Shown here one piece after another: positions 9,340 through 18,246 of a DNA stretch of 62,471 bases. The stretch lies in NCBI GenBank assembly GCA_900466745.1, contig UBNE01000020.1, positions 1-62,471 on the forward strand. The letters run 5' to 3'. The notes under the pieces are model-generated. The model was not told the DNA's origin, searched no databases, and saw nothing but the letters and a program-made list of their open reading frames with translations. Each line of letters starts with the position of its first letter. Position 1 is the first letter of the stretch. This stretch comes from Hyphomicrobiales bacterium (GTDB lineage: Bacteria; Pseudomonadota; Alphaproteobacteria; Rhizobiales; Beijerinckiaceae). The translations under genes were made by a program, and so were the position numbers.

Positions 9340-9365
9340 TGCATTTTCAGTACCACTGAAATGCA
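9340..9365. promoter_or_regulatory. Candidate operator for the HTH-RibB protein (inverted repeat)
   Basis: TGCATTT(T)CAGT and ACTGAAATGCA flank a 3-base centre, giving an almost perfect 26-bp inverted repeat with one bulged base. It lies 47 bp upstream of the ribB start codon, where a promoter would be expected. Its size and symmetry suit a dimeric Cro/CI-type HTH such as the one fused to RibB. The link is inferred. Confidence 0.6.
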
Positions 9366-9395
9366 AGACGCGACGCAGCGGCGAAGTCCCCTCTC

Positions 9396-9494
9396 CATCA
9401 TGGCGAGGAGCGAAGCGACGAAGCGCTCAAGGGGAGACCGGGTGAGACGTTTCGACCCGGTTCCCCTGGGTTGCTTCGCTGCGCGCGCAATGAC
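9396..9494. repeat. Dispersed palindromic repeat, TTGCGAGgAGCGAAGCGA family
   Basis: Contains GGCGAGGAGCGAAGCGACGA at the left and TTGCTTCGCTGCGCGCGCAATGAC at the right (shown here only to identify the arms), which pair over a GC-rich loop. Related to the copy at 58583. It sits between the starts of ribB and the end of aroC. Confidence 0.65.
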
Positions 9495-9523
9495 GGCCCG
9501 GGTCCCGAGAAGGGCGGCCTGCC

Positions 9524-10642
9524 TCACTCCTGGAAGGGCCAGCGCGGCTCGACCGCGCCGACCTGTCCGCGATGGCGCAGGTAATGGTCGGCCAGCACGC
9601 AGGCGACCATGGCCTCGCCCACCGGCACGGCGCGGATGCCGACGCAGGGGTCGTGGCGGCCCTTGGTGAACATCTCCGCCTCGCCGCCGGTGCGCGTCAC
9701 GGTGGCGCGCGTCGCCAAGATCGAGGAGGTCGGCTTCACGGCAAAACGCGCGACGATCGGCTGGCCGGTCGAGATGCCGCCGAGAATGCCGCCGGCATGG
9801 TTGGAGAGGAAGAGCGGGCGCCCGTCATTGCCGGCGCGCATCTCGTCGGCATTCTCCTCCCCGGAGAGTTCCGCCGCGTGGAAGCCCTCGCCGATCTCGA
9901 CGCCCTTGACCGCATTGATGCTCATCAGCGCCGCCGCGATCTCGGTGTCGAGCTTGCCGTAGATCGGCGCGCCGAGGCCCGCCGGCACGCCCTCGGCGAC
10001 GATCTCCAGCACCGCCCCGATCGAGGAGCCGGACTTCCTGATCCCGTCGAGATAGCCCTCGAAGAAGGCCGCGGCCTTGGCATCCGGGCAGAAGAACGGA
10101 TTGCGGCCGACCTCCTCCCAGTCCCAGTTGGCGCGGTCGATCCTGTGCGGGCCGATCTGCACGAGCGCGCCGCGCACGACCATGCCGGGCACGACTTTCC
10201 GCGCGATGGCGCCCGCCGCGACCCGCATCGCCGTCTCGCGCGCCGAGGAGCGCCCGCCGCCGCGATAGTCGCGGATGCCGTATTTCACGTCATAGGTGTA
10301 GTCGGCATGGCCCGGCCGGTACTTGTCCTTGATCTCGGAATAGTCCTTGGAGCGCTGGTCGACATTGTCGATCAGGAGCCCGATCGAGGTGCCCGTCGTC
10401 ACCGGCACGCCGTCGCTCTCGCGGGCGAAGACGCCCGAGACGATGCGGACCTGGTCCGGCTCCTGGCGCTGGGTGGTGAAGCGCGACTGGCCGGGCCGGC
10501 GCCGGTCGAGATCGGCCTGGATATCGGCTTCCGTCAGCGGGATCAGCGGCGGGCAGCCGTCGACGACGCAGCCGATGGCGGGCCCATGGCTCTCGCCGAA
10601 GGTGGTGACGCGGAAGAGATGGCCGAAGCTGTTGTGCGACAT
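9524..10642 (-). CDS. aroC: Chorismate synthase
   Basis: A 372-residue cytosolic enzyme that converts 5-enolpyruvylshikimate 3-phosphate to chorismate, last step of the common aromatic pathway, with reduced FMN. The family signatures are clear: [23 protein letters not shown] N terminus ([14 protein letters not shown]), [11 protein letters not shown], the [20 protein letters not shown] block, and [19 protein letters not shown] 10642 opens directly on the canonical [20 protein letters not shown]. In-frame extension to 10903 has no family support. Length is normal. Stands alone, divergent from the pseudouridine synthase gene. Confidence 0.96.
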   Translation of the reverse strand: MSHNSFGHLFRVTTFGESHGPAIGCVVDGCPPLIPLTEADIQADLDRRRPGQSRFTTQRQEPDQVRIVSGVFARESDGVPVTTGTSIGLLIDNVDQRSKDYSEIKDKYRPGHADYTYDVKYGIRDYRGGGRSSARETAMRVAAGAIARKVVPGMVVRGALVQIGPHRIDRANWDWEEVGRNPFFCPDAKAAAFFEGYLDGIRKSGSSIGAVLEIVAEGVPAGLGAPIYGKLDTEIAAALMSINAVKGVEIGEGFHAAELSGEENADEMRAGNDGRPLFLSNHAGGILGGISTGQPIVARFAVKPTSSILATRATVTRTGGEAEMFTKGRHDPCVGIRAVPVGEAMVACVLADHYLRHRGQVGAVEPRWPFQE

Positions 10643-11045
10643 GGCTGCCCGATTGGTTTCGCACCGGCTCTTAAGCCGGATCGGAACGCGGCGAAACCCC
10701 GCATGCGCTTCCGCTTGCCCATTGACAAGCCCGGGTCGCGCCCGCTTCAAGGCTCGCCCATGCGCCGCAGGCCACCTTGCCCCTTGCGCTCCTGGCGCCC
10801 CGGGAGCCCCATCATCGCGGGATTCTAGCCCCGGGCCGCCCCGTCGCGCGGCTTCGGGGATGCCTCGGTCCGTCCGCCCCGCGCGATCGCAGCGCCGGGC
10901 CATCGGGCCAAATCACCTCACCGCTTCCAACCGGGGCTCCGTTTCCGAAGCCCGACCGCCGCGCGGCAACGCCGACCCCAGCACTGCCGCAGCAACGCGG
11001 CGCGCGGGGACCGCCCACCGCAGGCCCCAGACGCTCAGGCTCGGC
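10643..11045. other. 403-bp divergent intergenic region
   Basis: Lies between the start of aroC (minus strand) and the start of the pseudouridine synthase gene (plus strand). I see no convincing gene, terminator or repeat. Open frames here are in-frame extensions of the flanking genes or GC-driven shadows. It presumably carries both promoters. Confidence 0.6.
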
Positions 11046-11837
11046 ATGAAACCCTTCCGCACGCGCCCCGGCCCCGCCCCGACGGACGCCGTCAGCCTCG
11101 CCCGCACCCTGTCCAAGCTGGGCTATTGCTCGCGCAGCCAGGCCGAGAAGCTGGTGCGCGAAGGCCGGGTCGCGGTCGATGGCCGCATCGTCCGCCACCC
11201 CGATCTGCGCGTCGACCCGCGCCGGGCGCGGCTGCAGGTCGACGGCGCGCCGGTTTCGGCGGCGCGGCGCGTCTATCTGATGCTGAACAAGCCGCGCGGG
11301 CTGGTGACGACCGCCAGCGACCCGGAGGGCCGGCAGACGGTCTATTCCTGCCTCGGCGGGCTCGACCTGCCCCATCTCGCCCCGGTCGGCCGGCTCGACA
11401 TGGCGAGCGAGGGCCTGCTGCTGATGAGCAACGACACGCGCTGGGCCCAGCGCATCCTCGACCCCGCCTCCGGCGTCGAGAAGACCTATCACGTCCAGAT
11501 CGACCGGGTTCCCGACCCGCCCTTCATGGCCCGCCTGCGGCAGGGCGCCGTCGACGATGGCGAGGCGCTGTCGCTGAAATCGGCCGCGCTGCTGCGCGAG
11601 GGCGACCGCAACGCCTGGCTCGAGATGGTGATCGACGAGGGCCGCAACCGGCAGATCCGGCGGATCGTCGAGGCGACCGGGGCCCAGGTGCTGCGCCTCG
11701 TCCGGGTCCGCATCGGCGGCCTCGTCCTCGGCCCGCTGCCCAAGGGCGCGCTGCGCGAGCTGGACCCCGAGGAGACGGCGCTGCCGCTCCTCGGCGGCGC
11801 CTCCCCGGCGAATGCGGCGGCGCGCCGGGCCGGCTGA
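11046..11837 (+). CDS. rRNA pseudouridine synthase, RsuA/RluB family
   Basis: A 263-residue RNA-modifying enzyme. An N-terminal S4 RNA-binding domain (about residues 18-75, LSKLGYCSRSQAEKLVREGR) is followed by the catalytic domain with the aspartate in VGRLDMASEGLLL (about residue 115) and the C-terminal DEGRNRQIRRI. This pattern fits RluB/RluE/RsuA, which isomerise single uridines in 23S or 16S rRNA. The exact target site is unclear. The start was chosen at 11046 because the N-terminal domain begins soon after. It converges with the large synthetase gene, 15 bp apart. Confidence 0.92.
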   Translation: MKPFRTRPGPAPTDAVSLARTLSKLGYCSRSQAEKLVREGRVAVDGRIVRHPDLRVDPRRARLQVDGAPVSAARRVYLMLNKPRGLVTTASDPEGRQTVYSCLGGLDLPHLAPVGRLDMASEGLLLMSNDTRWAQRILDPASGVEKTYHVQIDRVPDPPFMARLRQGAVDDGEALSLKSAALLREGDRNAWLEMVIDEGRNRQIRRIVEATGAQVLRLVRVRIGGLVLGPLPKGALRELDPEETALPLLGGASPANAAARRAG

Positions 11838-11852
11838 GCGCCGCCCCGCCGC

Positions 11853-14800
11853 TCAATGCGCGGCGGCCGCCGCCGGCACGGCCGGCGCGCCTTCCCAGCG
11901 CGTATGCGCCGGCAGGTTCTCGCCCTTCATGATGACGGTGAGCAGGCCGATCCGGGCATAGTCGCCGACATGGGTGTCGTAGAGCACGGTCGCGCCGGCG
12001 CCGACGCAGACGCCCTTGCCGAGCCGGACCCGGCCGGTCTTCATCACCCGGTCCTCGTAGAGATGGGTCTGCAGCGCCGAATGGGCGTTGACCGTGCAGA
12101 AGTCGCCGACCTTGATGCAGTCGAACTCGGTGATGTCGGTCGAGTCGAGCCAGACGCCCTTGCCGTATTTCGCGCCGAACAGCATCAGGAACCAGGGCAG
12201 GAACGGCGTGCCGCGCAGATACTCGAACAGCACCTTGCCGCCCAGGCCCCAATACATCACCGCGACCGCCTCGGTGCGCATCGCCCACCACGACCACATC
12301 GGCTTCATCACCGGCCTGTAGACGCCCATCATCAGCCATTTGACCCCGGCGCAGATCAGCGCCTGCACGGCGGCGATGACCACGGACACGCCCATGAAGG
12401 CGGTGACGAGGCCGAGCCAGTCGCCCTCGTTGATCTTCTGCTGCAGCACCGTATCGACCGCGATGGTGCCGAAGGTGATGAACAGCATCGCCGGGAAGGA
12501 GGTGTGCAGCGCCTCGAACACGCCGCGCCCGAACTGCTTGGCGAGGGAGGGTTTGTAGGTCCAGTCGTCGCCGAGATCGACCTTCTGCCGCGTCGGCAGC
12601 TTGATCGGCGGCGAGCCGAACCAGGTGTCGCCGGCCTGCATCCGGTCGTTGGCCGGCGGCTTCGACTTGATGCCGATCAGCACCCGGTCCGGGATGACGG
12701 AGCCCGGCGGCACGACCGCGTCGTTGCCGACGAAGACCTGCTCGCCGGTGCGCGTCTCGGCGAGCCGCATATAGCCGCGGCGCATCTCCTCGTCGCCGAA
12801 GACGACCTCGTCGGCGATGAAGTTGCCGGCGCCGATGCCGGTCACGTCGTAGCGGCCGGAGAGGTTGGTCGAGATCTCGGCGCCGCGCCCGATCCGGGCG
12901 CCCATCAGCCGGTACCAGGTACGCATATAGATGGTGGCGAAGAGCGAGGAGAGCGTCTCCAGCGTCACCTCGGTCGCCAGCGCCACCGTCCATTTGCGGG
13001 CGTAGAAGCCGGAATGGATCGAATAGGAGCCGCTGGTCACCCGCGGCAGGATCGCCCAGCGCAGGGCCGCCATCAGCAGCACGGTGAAGGCGATCAGCCC
13101 GATCGCCGTCGGCCAGGACAGCAGCGGCAGGAACCAGAGATAGCTGATCTCGGTCCAGCCGGCGATCCAGTAGTCGATCTTGTCGAACAGCCAGAAGGCC
13201 GGGAAGATCGGCAGCAGGCTGACCGGCGGCAGCACGACCAGCATGAAGGCGTAGAAGGCGATCAGCAGCGCGCGGCGCGCCGGGGAGGCCTGCGCCTGCG
13301 GCGGCAGCGCGGCGACGTCGACCATGCCGACCTTGCGGCCGGGCGAGCCGTCCCAGATCTCGGCCTCGCCGACATGGCTGCCGGGCGCGATCGCGGTCAG
13401 GTCGCCGATCTCGGCATGGTCGCCGATGACGCTGTCATGGCCGATCACCACCGAGGCGCCGGCCGCCACGTCCTTGCCGATCCGGATGCGGCCGATCACC
13501 AGCTTGTCGCCGATCGCCTCGCCATTGGCGAAGGTCGTCTTGGTGCCGAAGCTGGCGCCGTCGCCGATCTCGATCAGGTCGATCGCGCCGGCCTCGTAGT
13601 CGGAGAGGATGACGTCGCGCCCGACCTTCGCCCCGAGCAGGCGCCAGTAGAAGCGCATCGCCGGCGTGCCCTGGAGCCATTTGACATGGACCAGGCTGGC
13701 GACGCGGGCCGCGAACCACCAGCGGAAGTAATAGACGCCCCACAGCGGATAGACCCCGGGCCGGGTGCGTCCCAGCACGATCCATTTCAGCGCGATGGCG
13801 ATCAGCCCGGTCACCACCATGATCGCGACGTAGATGCCGAGGAGCGCTGCGATCTGGCCGAGCAGCGACAGGTCCTCGCCCGACACGATCATGTAGGTGA
13901 CGAAGACGCCGAGCCATTGCGCGGTGGAGAGCCCGATGATCACCGGCAGCACCGCGGCCTGCGCCAGCCCGCAGAGGAAGCGGCGCAGGAAGGGCGGCGG
14001 CGTGAAGGAGAGGTCCTCGGCGGCGGCCGCGCCGCGCTCGTCGAGGAGCGCGGCCATGCCCCGCAAAGTCCGCGCGCCATAGACGTCCTGCAGCGTGATC
14101 CCGGCATAGGCCGGCGTCTCGCGCACGATCGAGATGAAGCGGGCGGCGAGCAGCGAATGCCCGCCGAGATCGACGAAAAAATCGGCTTCCAGCGGCAGGC
14201 TGGCCGCGCCGAGCACCCGCCTGGCTGCCTCGAGCAGGGCGGCCTCCGTGGCGTTGCGCGGCGGCTCCTGCTCGCCGTCGCTGCTCGGCGCCGTCAGCGG
14301 CGCCGCCTTCAGCATCTTGCGGTCGACCTTGCCGGAGACCATGCGCGGCAGCGAGCCGACCGCCTCGAAATGCGCCGGCACCATATAGGGCGGCAGCTTC
14401 TCGCGCAGCGCGGCCCTGAGCGCCGGACCGTCGACGCCCACGCCCGGCTCGGGCACCACGAAGGCGACCAGCCGCTCGATGCCGTCGTCGCTGCGCAGCA
14501 CGACCGCCGCCTGGGCCACGCCGGGCTCGTCGGCGAGCTTCGATTCGATCTCGCCGAGCTCGACGCGGAAGCCGCGGATCTTGATCTGGTCGTCGATGCG
14601 GCCGTGGAAGACGATGTTGCCGTCGCCGTCGAGGCTGACCGCATCGCCCGAGCGATAGAGGATCGGGTCCTCGTTATCGGCGACGCCGGAGAACGGGTTG
14701 GCGATGAACTTCTCGGCGGTGAGGTCGGGGCGCCCGTGATAGCCCCGGGCGATGCCGGGACCGCCGATCAGCAACTCGCCCTGCTCGCCGGGAGGGACGA

Positions 14801-15869
14801 GATGCAGGCTCTCGTTGACGACATAGGCGGTATAGTTCGGGATCGGCCGGCCGATCGTCACCGCCTCGCCCGGCACCACCTCGGCGGCGGTGGCGACGAC
14901 GGTGGCCTCGGTCGGGCCGTAGGTGTTGAGGATGCGCCGGCCGGGCCTGGACCATTTCTGCACGATCGCTGGCGGCAGCGCCTCGCCGCCGAGCAGGATG
15001 AGGCGCAGCGACGGCACGTCGGAAGGCAGGATGCCGAGCAGCGTCGGCACCGTGTCGATGATGGTGACGCCGGCCTCGCTCAGGATCGCGGGCAGCTTCT
15101 CGGCGTCGCCCATCGTCTCGGGCGAGGCGACGAACAGGGTCGCGCCGACCAGATAGGGCGTCCAGATCTCCTCCATCGAGAGATCGAAGGCGACGGATGC
15201 GCCCTGGAACACGACATCCTCCGGGCCGAAGCCGTAGACGGCGTTCCCGGCGCGCAGGAAATGGCAGATGTTGCGGTGGCTGATGACGATCGCCTTCGGC
15301 GTGCCGGTCGAGCCCGAGGTGTAGATCAGATAGGCGGGATGGTCCTTGGTCAGCCCGGCCGGGCGCGCCGGCGGCTCGACCGCGTCCGCGCCGGCGGCGA
15401 GCGCATCCGGCGTCCAGACCTTGCGGCCGGTCTCCTCGGCGCGCGCCAGCCAGCCGCCGCAGGTGACGATGCCCTTGGCCTGCGCGTCGTCGAGGCAGGT
15501 CGCGATGCGCTCGACCGGCGCCTCGGCGTCGAAGGGCACCCAGGCCGCGCCCGCGCGCGTGATCGCGATCTGGGCGATCAGCAGCTCGATGCCGCGCGGC
15601 ATCCACAGGCCGACCATGTCGCCGGGCCCGACGCCGGCCAGATGCAGCCCGCGCGCCTGCCGCCCGGCCGCGACCCAGACCTCGGCATAGCTCAGCCGGC
15701 GCACGCCGTCGGTCAGGGCGGCGTGGTCGGGCCGCGCCGCGACGGTCGCGGCGAAGATCTCGGCGAGCACCTCGTCGCGCAGCAATTCCGGACGTTTCTC
15801 GCCGGCCAGCATGGCGAGCGGCTTCGCCGCCGCATCCGCCGCCGCCGACAGCTTGCTCATATCGTTCAT
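11853..15869 (-). CDS. Pls/PosA-family single-module peptide synthetase (epsilon-poly-lysine synthetase-like)
   Basis: A 1338-residue membrane-bound synthetase with the layout of epsilon-poly-L-lysine synthetase. The adenylation domain (about 35-525) has YTSGSTGTPKA, FDLSMEE, NTYGPTEAT and SGKVDRK. The carrier domain (about 540-615) has its phosphopantetheine serine in DLGGHSLLAA (S572). Three tandem C-terminal units (about 640-870, 880-1100, 1110-1338) each pair transmembrane helices with a left-handed beta-helix acyltransferase-like segment, marked by LLGAKVG, LMGARIG and LFGAKYG. There is no condensation or thioesterase domain. By hand alignment to GrsA the pocket residues read D L E D L G T V V K, which suggests a basic amino acid. 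A weak promoter-like pair lies near 16041-16071. The product is unknown. Confidence 0.9.
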   Translation of the reverse strand: MNDMSKLSAAADAAAKPLAMLAGEKRPELLRDEVLAEIFAATVAARPDHAALTDGVRRLSYAEVWVAAGRQARGLHLAGVGPGDMVGLWMPRGIELLIAQIAITRAGAAWVPFDAEAPVERIATCLDDAQAKGIVTCGGWLARAEETGRKVWTPDALAAGADAVEPPARPAGLTKDHPAYLIYTSGSTGTPKAIVISHRNICHFLRAGNAVYGFGPEDVVFQGASVAFDLSMEEIWTPYLVGATLFVASPETMGDAEKLPAILSEAGVTIIDTVPTLLGILPSDVPSLRLILLGGEALPPAIVQKWSRPGRRILNTYGPTEATVVATAAEVVPGEAVTIGRPIPNYTAYVVNESLHLVPPGEQGELLIGGPGIARGYHGRPDLTAEKFIANPFSGVADNEDPILYRSGDAVSLDGDGNIVFHGRIDDQIKIRGFRVELGEIESKLADEPGVAQAAVVLRSDDGIERLVAFVVPEPGVGVDGPALRAALREKLPPYMVPAHFEAVGSLPRMVSGKVDRKMLKAAPLTAPSSDGEQEPPRNATEAALLEAARRVLGAASLPLEADFFVDLGGHSLLAARFISIVRETPAYAGITLQDVYGARTLRGMAALLDERGAAAAEDLSFTPPPFLRRFLCGLAQAAVLPVIIGLSTAQWLGVFVTYMIVSGEDLSLLGQIAALLGIYVAIMVVTGLIAIALKWIVLGRTRPGVYPLWGVYYFRWWFAARVASLVHVKWLQGTPAMRFYWRLLGAKVGRDVILSDYEAGAIDLIEIGDGASFGTKTTFANGEAIGDKLVIGRIRIGKDVAAGASVVIGHDSVIGDHAEIGDLTAIAPGSHVGEAEIWDGSPGRKVGMVDVAALPPQAQASPARRALLIAFYAFMLVVLPPVSLLPIFPAFWLFDKIDYWIAGWTEISYLWFLPLLSWPTAIGLIAFTVLLMAALRWAILPRVTSGSYSIHSGFYARKWTVALATEVTLETLSSLFATIYMRTWYRLMGARIGRGAEISTNLSGRYDVTGIGAGNFIADEVVFGDEEMRRGYMRLAETRTGEQVFVGNDAVVPPGSVIPDRVLIGIKSKPPANDRMQAGDTWFGSPPIKLPTRQKVDLGDDWTYKPSLAKQFGRGVFEALHTSFPAMLFITFGTIAVDTVLQQKINEGDWLGLVTAFMGVSVVIAAVQALICAGVKWLMMGVYRPVMKPMWSWWAMRTEAVAVMYWGLGGKVLFEYLRGTPFLPWFLMLFGAKYGKGVWLDSTDITEFDCIKVGDFCTVNAHSALQTHLYEDRVMKTGRVRLGKGVCVGAGATVLYDTHVGDYARIGLLTVIMKGENLPAHTRWEGAPAVPAAAAAH

Positions 15870-16244
15870 GGCGCCCCGCTGCGCTCGACGGCCGACCGAT
15901 GGCGGGAGGCTGCCGCCTCCGCATCCTTCATTCGCACCTTGTCACGCACCTTTAAAGAAACCCGGAATCGTCGCTCTGATCGCCGCGTCGTCCGGTCGAG
16001 CCCCCCGGCCGGGCAAGCCGCCGCTCCATGCGGATCTGCTAGCATATCCGCCCTGCCAGATCACCCGTGAACCGACGATGAATGGCGGCGTCCGGCCGCG
16101 GCCGGCAGGCCTCCAAGGCCCGATGCCGTCACGGGCGAAAGCGGCGTCCCAGAGACATCCGGCGCATCGGGAGGCGGCGGCGCCGACCCCCGCCTTCGCA
16201 TGGTTTCGCCGCGCGCTCGGCCGCCACGGGCCCCGGCGGCGGCT
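15870..16244. other. 375-bp intergenic region upstream of the Pls-type gene
   Basis: Lies between the start of the synthetase gene and the end of the histidine phosphatase gene, both on the minus strand. Open frames here look like GC shadows with low-complexity Arg/Ala/Pro products. A weak minus-strand promoter-like pair (TTCACG at 16066-16071, TATGCT at 16041-16046, 19-bp spacing) is the only signal I noticed. Confidence 0.5.
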
Positions 16245-16856
16245 TCAGAGCCAGTCGGCCCTGTCGCCCTCGACGACGAGCAGCTTGCCCTGCCAGATCT
16301 CGACCATCGCCGCCTTCTGCGGGGCGACGGCCCCGACCAGCGCCAGGATGGCGCGCGCCACGCCGCCATGGCTGACGATCACCGTCTCGCGCTCCAGCCC
16401 GGCCAGGACCGGCCGGACCCGCTCGGCCAGCATCCGGTAGCTCTCGCCGCCCGGCGGCACGAAGCCCCATTTGTCGCGCTCGCGCAGATGCGCCTGCTCG
16501 CGCTCGGCCTTGCGGATCTCCCGCCAGGTGAAGCCTTCCCACGTCCCGAAGGTCAGCTCCCTGAGCCGGTCGTCGACCCGATAGGCCCCGGCGGCCAGGT
16601 CGAGGTCGCGGCGCAGGATGTCCATGGTCTCGCGCGCCCGGCCCATCGGCGAGCAGATGTAGTCGAGCCCGGCGAAGCCCGGCTCCAGCGCCTTGAGCCG
16701 GCCGGCGGCCTCGGCCGCCTGCTCGCGGCCGAGCGCGTTGAGCGGGATGTCCTGCCCGCCCTGCAGGCGGCCTTCGCGATTCCAGTCGGTTTCGCCGTGG
16801 CGGACGAGGACGAGCCGGTGCGGAAGCGAGAGCGGAACCATGCCCGGCTTCTGCAC
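16245..16856 (-). CDS. Histidine phosphatase (phosphoglycerate-mutase-like) family protein
   Basis: A 203-residue protein with the RHG signature VLVRHGETDWN near residue 20 (phospho-accepting histidine), ICSPMGRARET, ELTFGTWEGFTW, and the second catalytic histidine in VIVSHGGVARA. This is the small broad-specificity phosphatase group (GpmB/CobC-like). The substrate cannot be assigned. True glycolytic phosphoglycerate mutase activity is unlikely to be needed, because gpmI is present at 43180. Start is either GTG 16856 (used here) or ATG 16841. Divergent from folP. Confidence 0.85.
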   Translation of the reverse strand: MQKPGMVPLSLPHRLVLVRHGETDWNREGRLQGGQDIPLNALGREQAAEAAGRLKALEPGFAGLDYICSPMGRARETMDILRRDLDLAAGAYRVDDRLRELTFGTWEGFTWREIRKAEREQAHLRERDKWGFVPPGGESYRMLAERVRPVLAGLERETVIVSHGGVARAILALVGAVAPQKAAMVEIWQGKLLVVEGDRADWL

Positions 16857-17032
16857 GGCTCTTTCCCGAAGGTCAAAGCCTTCCGCGCCCCGGCCTCCCG
16901 CCCGGAGCCGATCGCGACGATCCGTCGCTTGCTGTGGTGCAAAATCGACAGTCTGTGTATAGCCCAGCGCGACAAGGGTCGTCGTCCCCGCCGCGCGCGG
17001 GCGGCCGGGCGACCCAGCCGCCCCGGACCGCC

Positions 17033-17875
17033 ATGCCCCCTGCTCTCACCCTTCCCGATGGCCGCAGCCTCCCGCTCGATGGCGGGCCGCTGCTGATGGG
17101 CATCGTCAACGTCACCCCGGATTCCTTCTCCGACGGCGGGCAGCTCGGCAGCGCCGAGGCGGCGGTAGCGCACGGCCTGCGCCTCATCGCGGAGGGCGCC
17201 GCGATCGTCGACATCGGCGGCGAATCGACCCGGCCCGGCCACGCGACCGTCGACGCCGCGACGGAGCTCGCCCGGGTGCTCCCGGTCGTCGCCGGGCTGA
17301 AGGCGCGGACGGAGATCCCGATCTCGATCGACACCTACAAGGCCGAGGTGGCGGAAGCGGCGCTCGCCGCCGGAGCCGCGATCGTCAACGACGTCTGGGG
17401 CGCCCGGCGCGATCCACGCATCGCCGCGGTCGCGGCGAAGGCGGGGGCTCCGCTCGTGCTGATGCACAACCGCGACGCGGCCGACGCCTCGCTCGACATC
17501 TTCGACGAGGTGATCGGCTTTCTCGAAGGTTCGATCGCCATCGCGACGGCCGCCGGCGTGCCGCGCCGGCAGATCGCGGTCGATCCCGGCATCGGCTTCG
17601 GCAAGACGCCGCGGCAGAACCTCGACCTGATCCGCGAGCTCGACCGGCTCAGCGTGCTCGGCTGCCCGATCCTGCTCGGCGCCTCGCGCAAATCGACGCT
17701 CGGCCTCGTCACCGGCCGCAAGGTCCCGGCCGAGCGCCTTGCCGCCACCCTCTCCGCCCATCTCTACGGCGCCAGCCGCGGCGCCGCCATCCTGCGCGTC
17801 CACGATGTCGCGCCGCATGTCGACGCGCTCAGGGTCTGGGCCGCCATCGCGGACGAAACGAAGGTGATCCCGTGA
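17033..17875 (+). CDS. folP: Dihydropteroate synthase
   Basis: A 280-residue TIM-barrel enzyme joining pterin diphosphate and p-aminobenzoate to form dihydropteroate, the sulfonamide target. Motifs: MGIVNVTPDSFSDGG (about residue 23), DIGGESTRPG, PISIDTYKAEV, IVNDVWGAR, DPGIGFGKT and LLGASRKS. ATG 17033 gives the normal length. It is the first gene of a folate operon, and its last four bases overlap the folB GTG start (GTGA), implying translational coupling. No regulator is adjacent. Confidence 0.95.
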   Translation: MPPALTLPDGRSLPLDGGPLLMGIVNVTPDSFSDGGQLGSAEAAVAHGLRLIAEGAAIVDIGGESTRPGHATVDAATELARVLPVVAGLKARTEIPISIDTYKAEVAEAALAAGAAIVNDVWGARRDPRIAAVAAKAGAPLVLMHNRDAADASLDIFDEVIGFLEGSIAIATAAGVPRRQIAVDPGIGFGKTPRQNLDLIRELDRLSVLGCPILLGASRKSTLGLVTGRKVPAERLAATLSAHLYGASRGAAILRVHDVAPHVDALRVWAAIADETKVIP

Positions 17876-18246
17876 GCGAAACCGGCCAGATCCTGATCGA
17901 GCAGCTCGACATCTACGCCTATCACGGCTTCTTCTCGGAAGAGGAGCGGCTCGGGCAGCGCTTCGTGATCGACCTCGTGCTCGACGTCGACCTGCGCGCC
18001 GCCGCCGAGAGCGACCGCCTCGCCGACACGGTCGATTACGGCCGCGCCGTGGCGATCGTCAGCGCGGTCTTCACCGCCCGGCGCTATCAATTGCTGGAGA
18101 GCGCCGCCCGCGCCGTGGCGCTCGCGCTGTTCGAGGCCTTCGCCCCCATCGCCGCCATCGCGGTCACGCTGCGCAAGCCCGCCCCGCCGATCCCGGCGAC
18201 GCTGGGCTCCGTCGGCGTCAGGCTGAGCTTCCGGCGTGGCGACTGA
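17872..18246 (+). CDS. folB: Dihydroneopterin aldolase
   Basis: A 124-residue enzyme that cleaves 7,8-dihydroneopterin to 6-hydroxymethyl-dihydropterin and glycolaldehyde. Family features are YAYHGFFSEEERLGQRFVID near the N terminus, the glutamate-rich binding region, DTVDYGRAV, LLESAARAVA and the catalytic lysine in VTLRKPAPPIP. GTG start overlaps the folP stop. Its 3' end overlaps folK by 11 bp. Confidence 0.93.
   Translation: MSETGQILIEQLDIYAYHGFFSEEERLGQRFVIDLVLDVDLRAAAESDRLADTVDYGRAVAIVSAVFTARRYQLLESAARAVALALFEAFAPIAAIAVTLRKPAPPIPATLGSVGVRLSFRRGD

Noticed and set aside
7974..9359. 461-residue plus-strand frame opposite ribB
   Set aside because: Shadow of the ribB gene; no motif matches.
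9294..9523. FMN riboswitch before ribB
   Set aside because: I looked for the conserved FMN element core (AGGGTGA-type and multi-helix junction) and saw none; a palindrome is there instead.
11856..16070. 1404-residue open frame opposite the Pls-type synthetase gene
   Set aside because: Unusually long, but the other strand encodes all the motifs of a synthetase with three C units. The antisense product is low-complexity Arg/His/Asp/Gly text with no domain.
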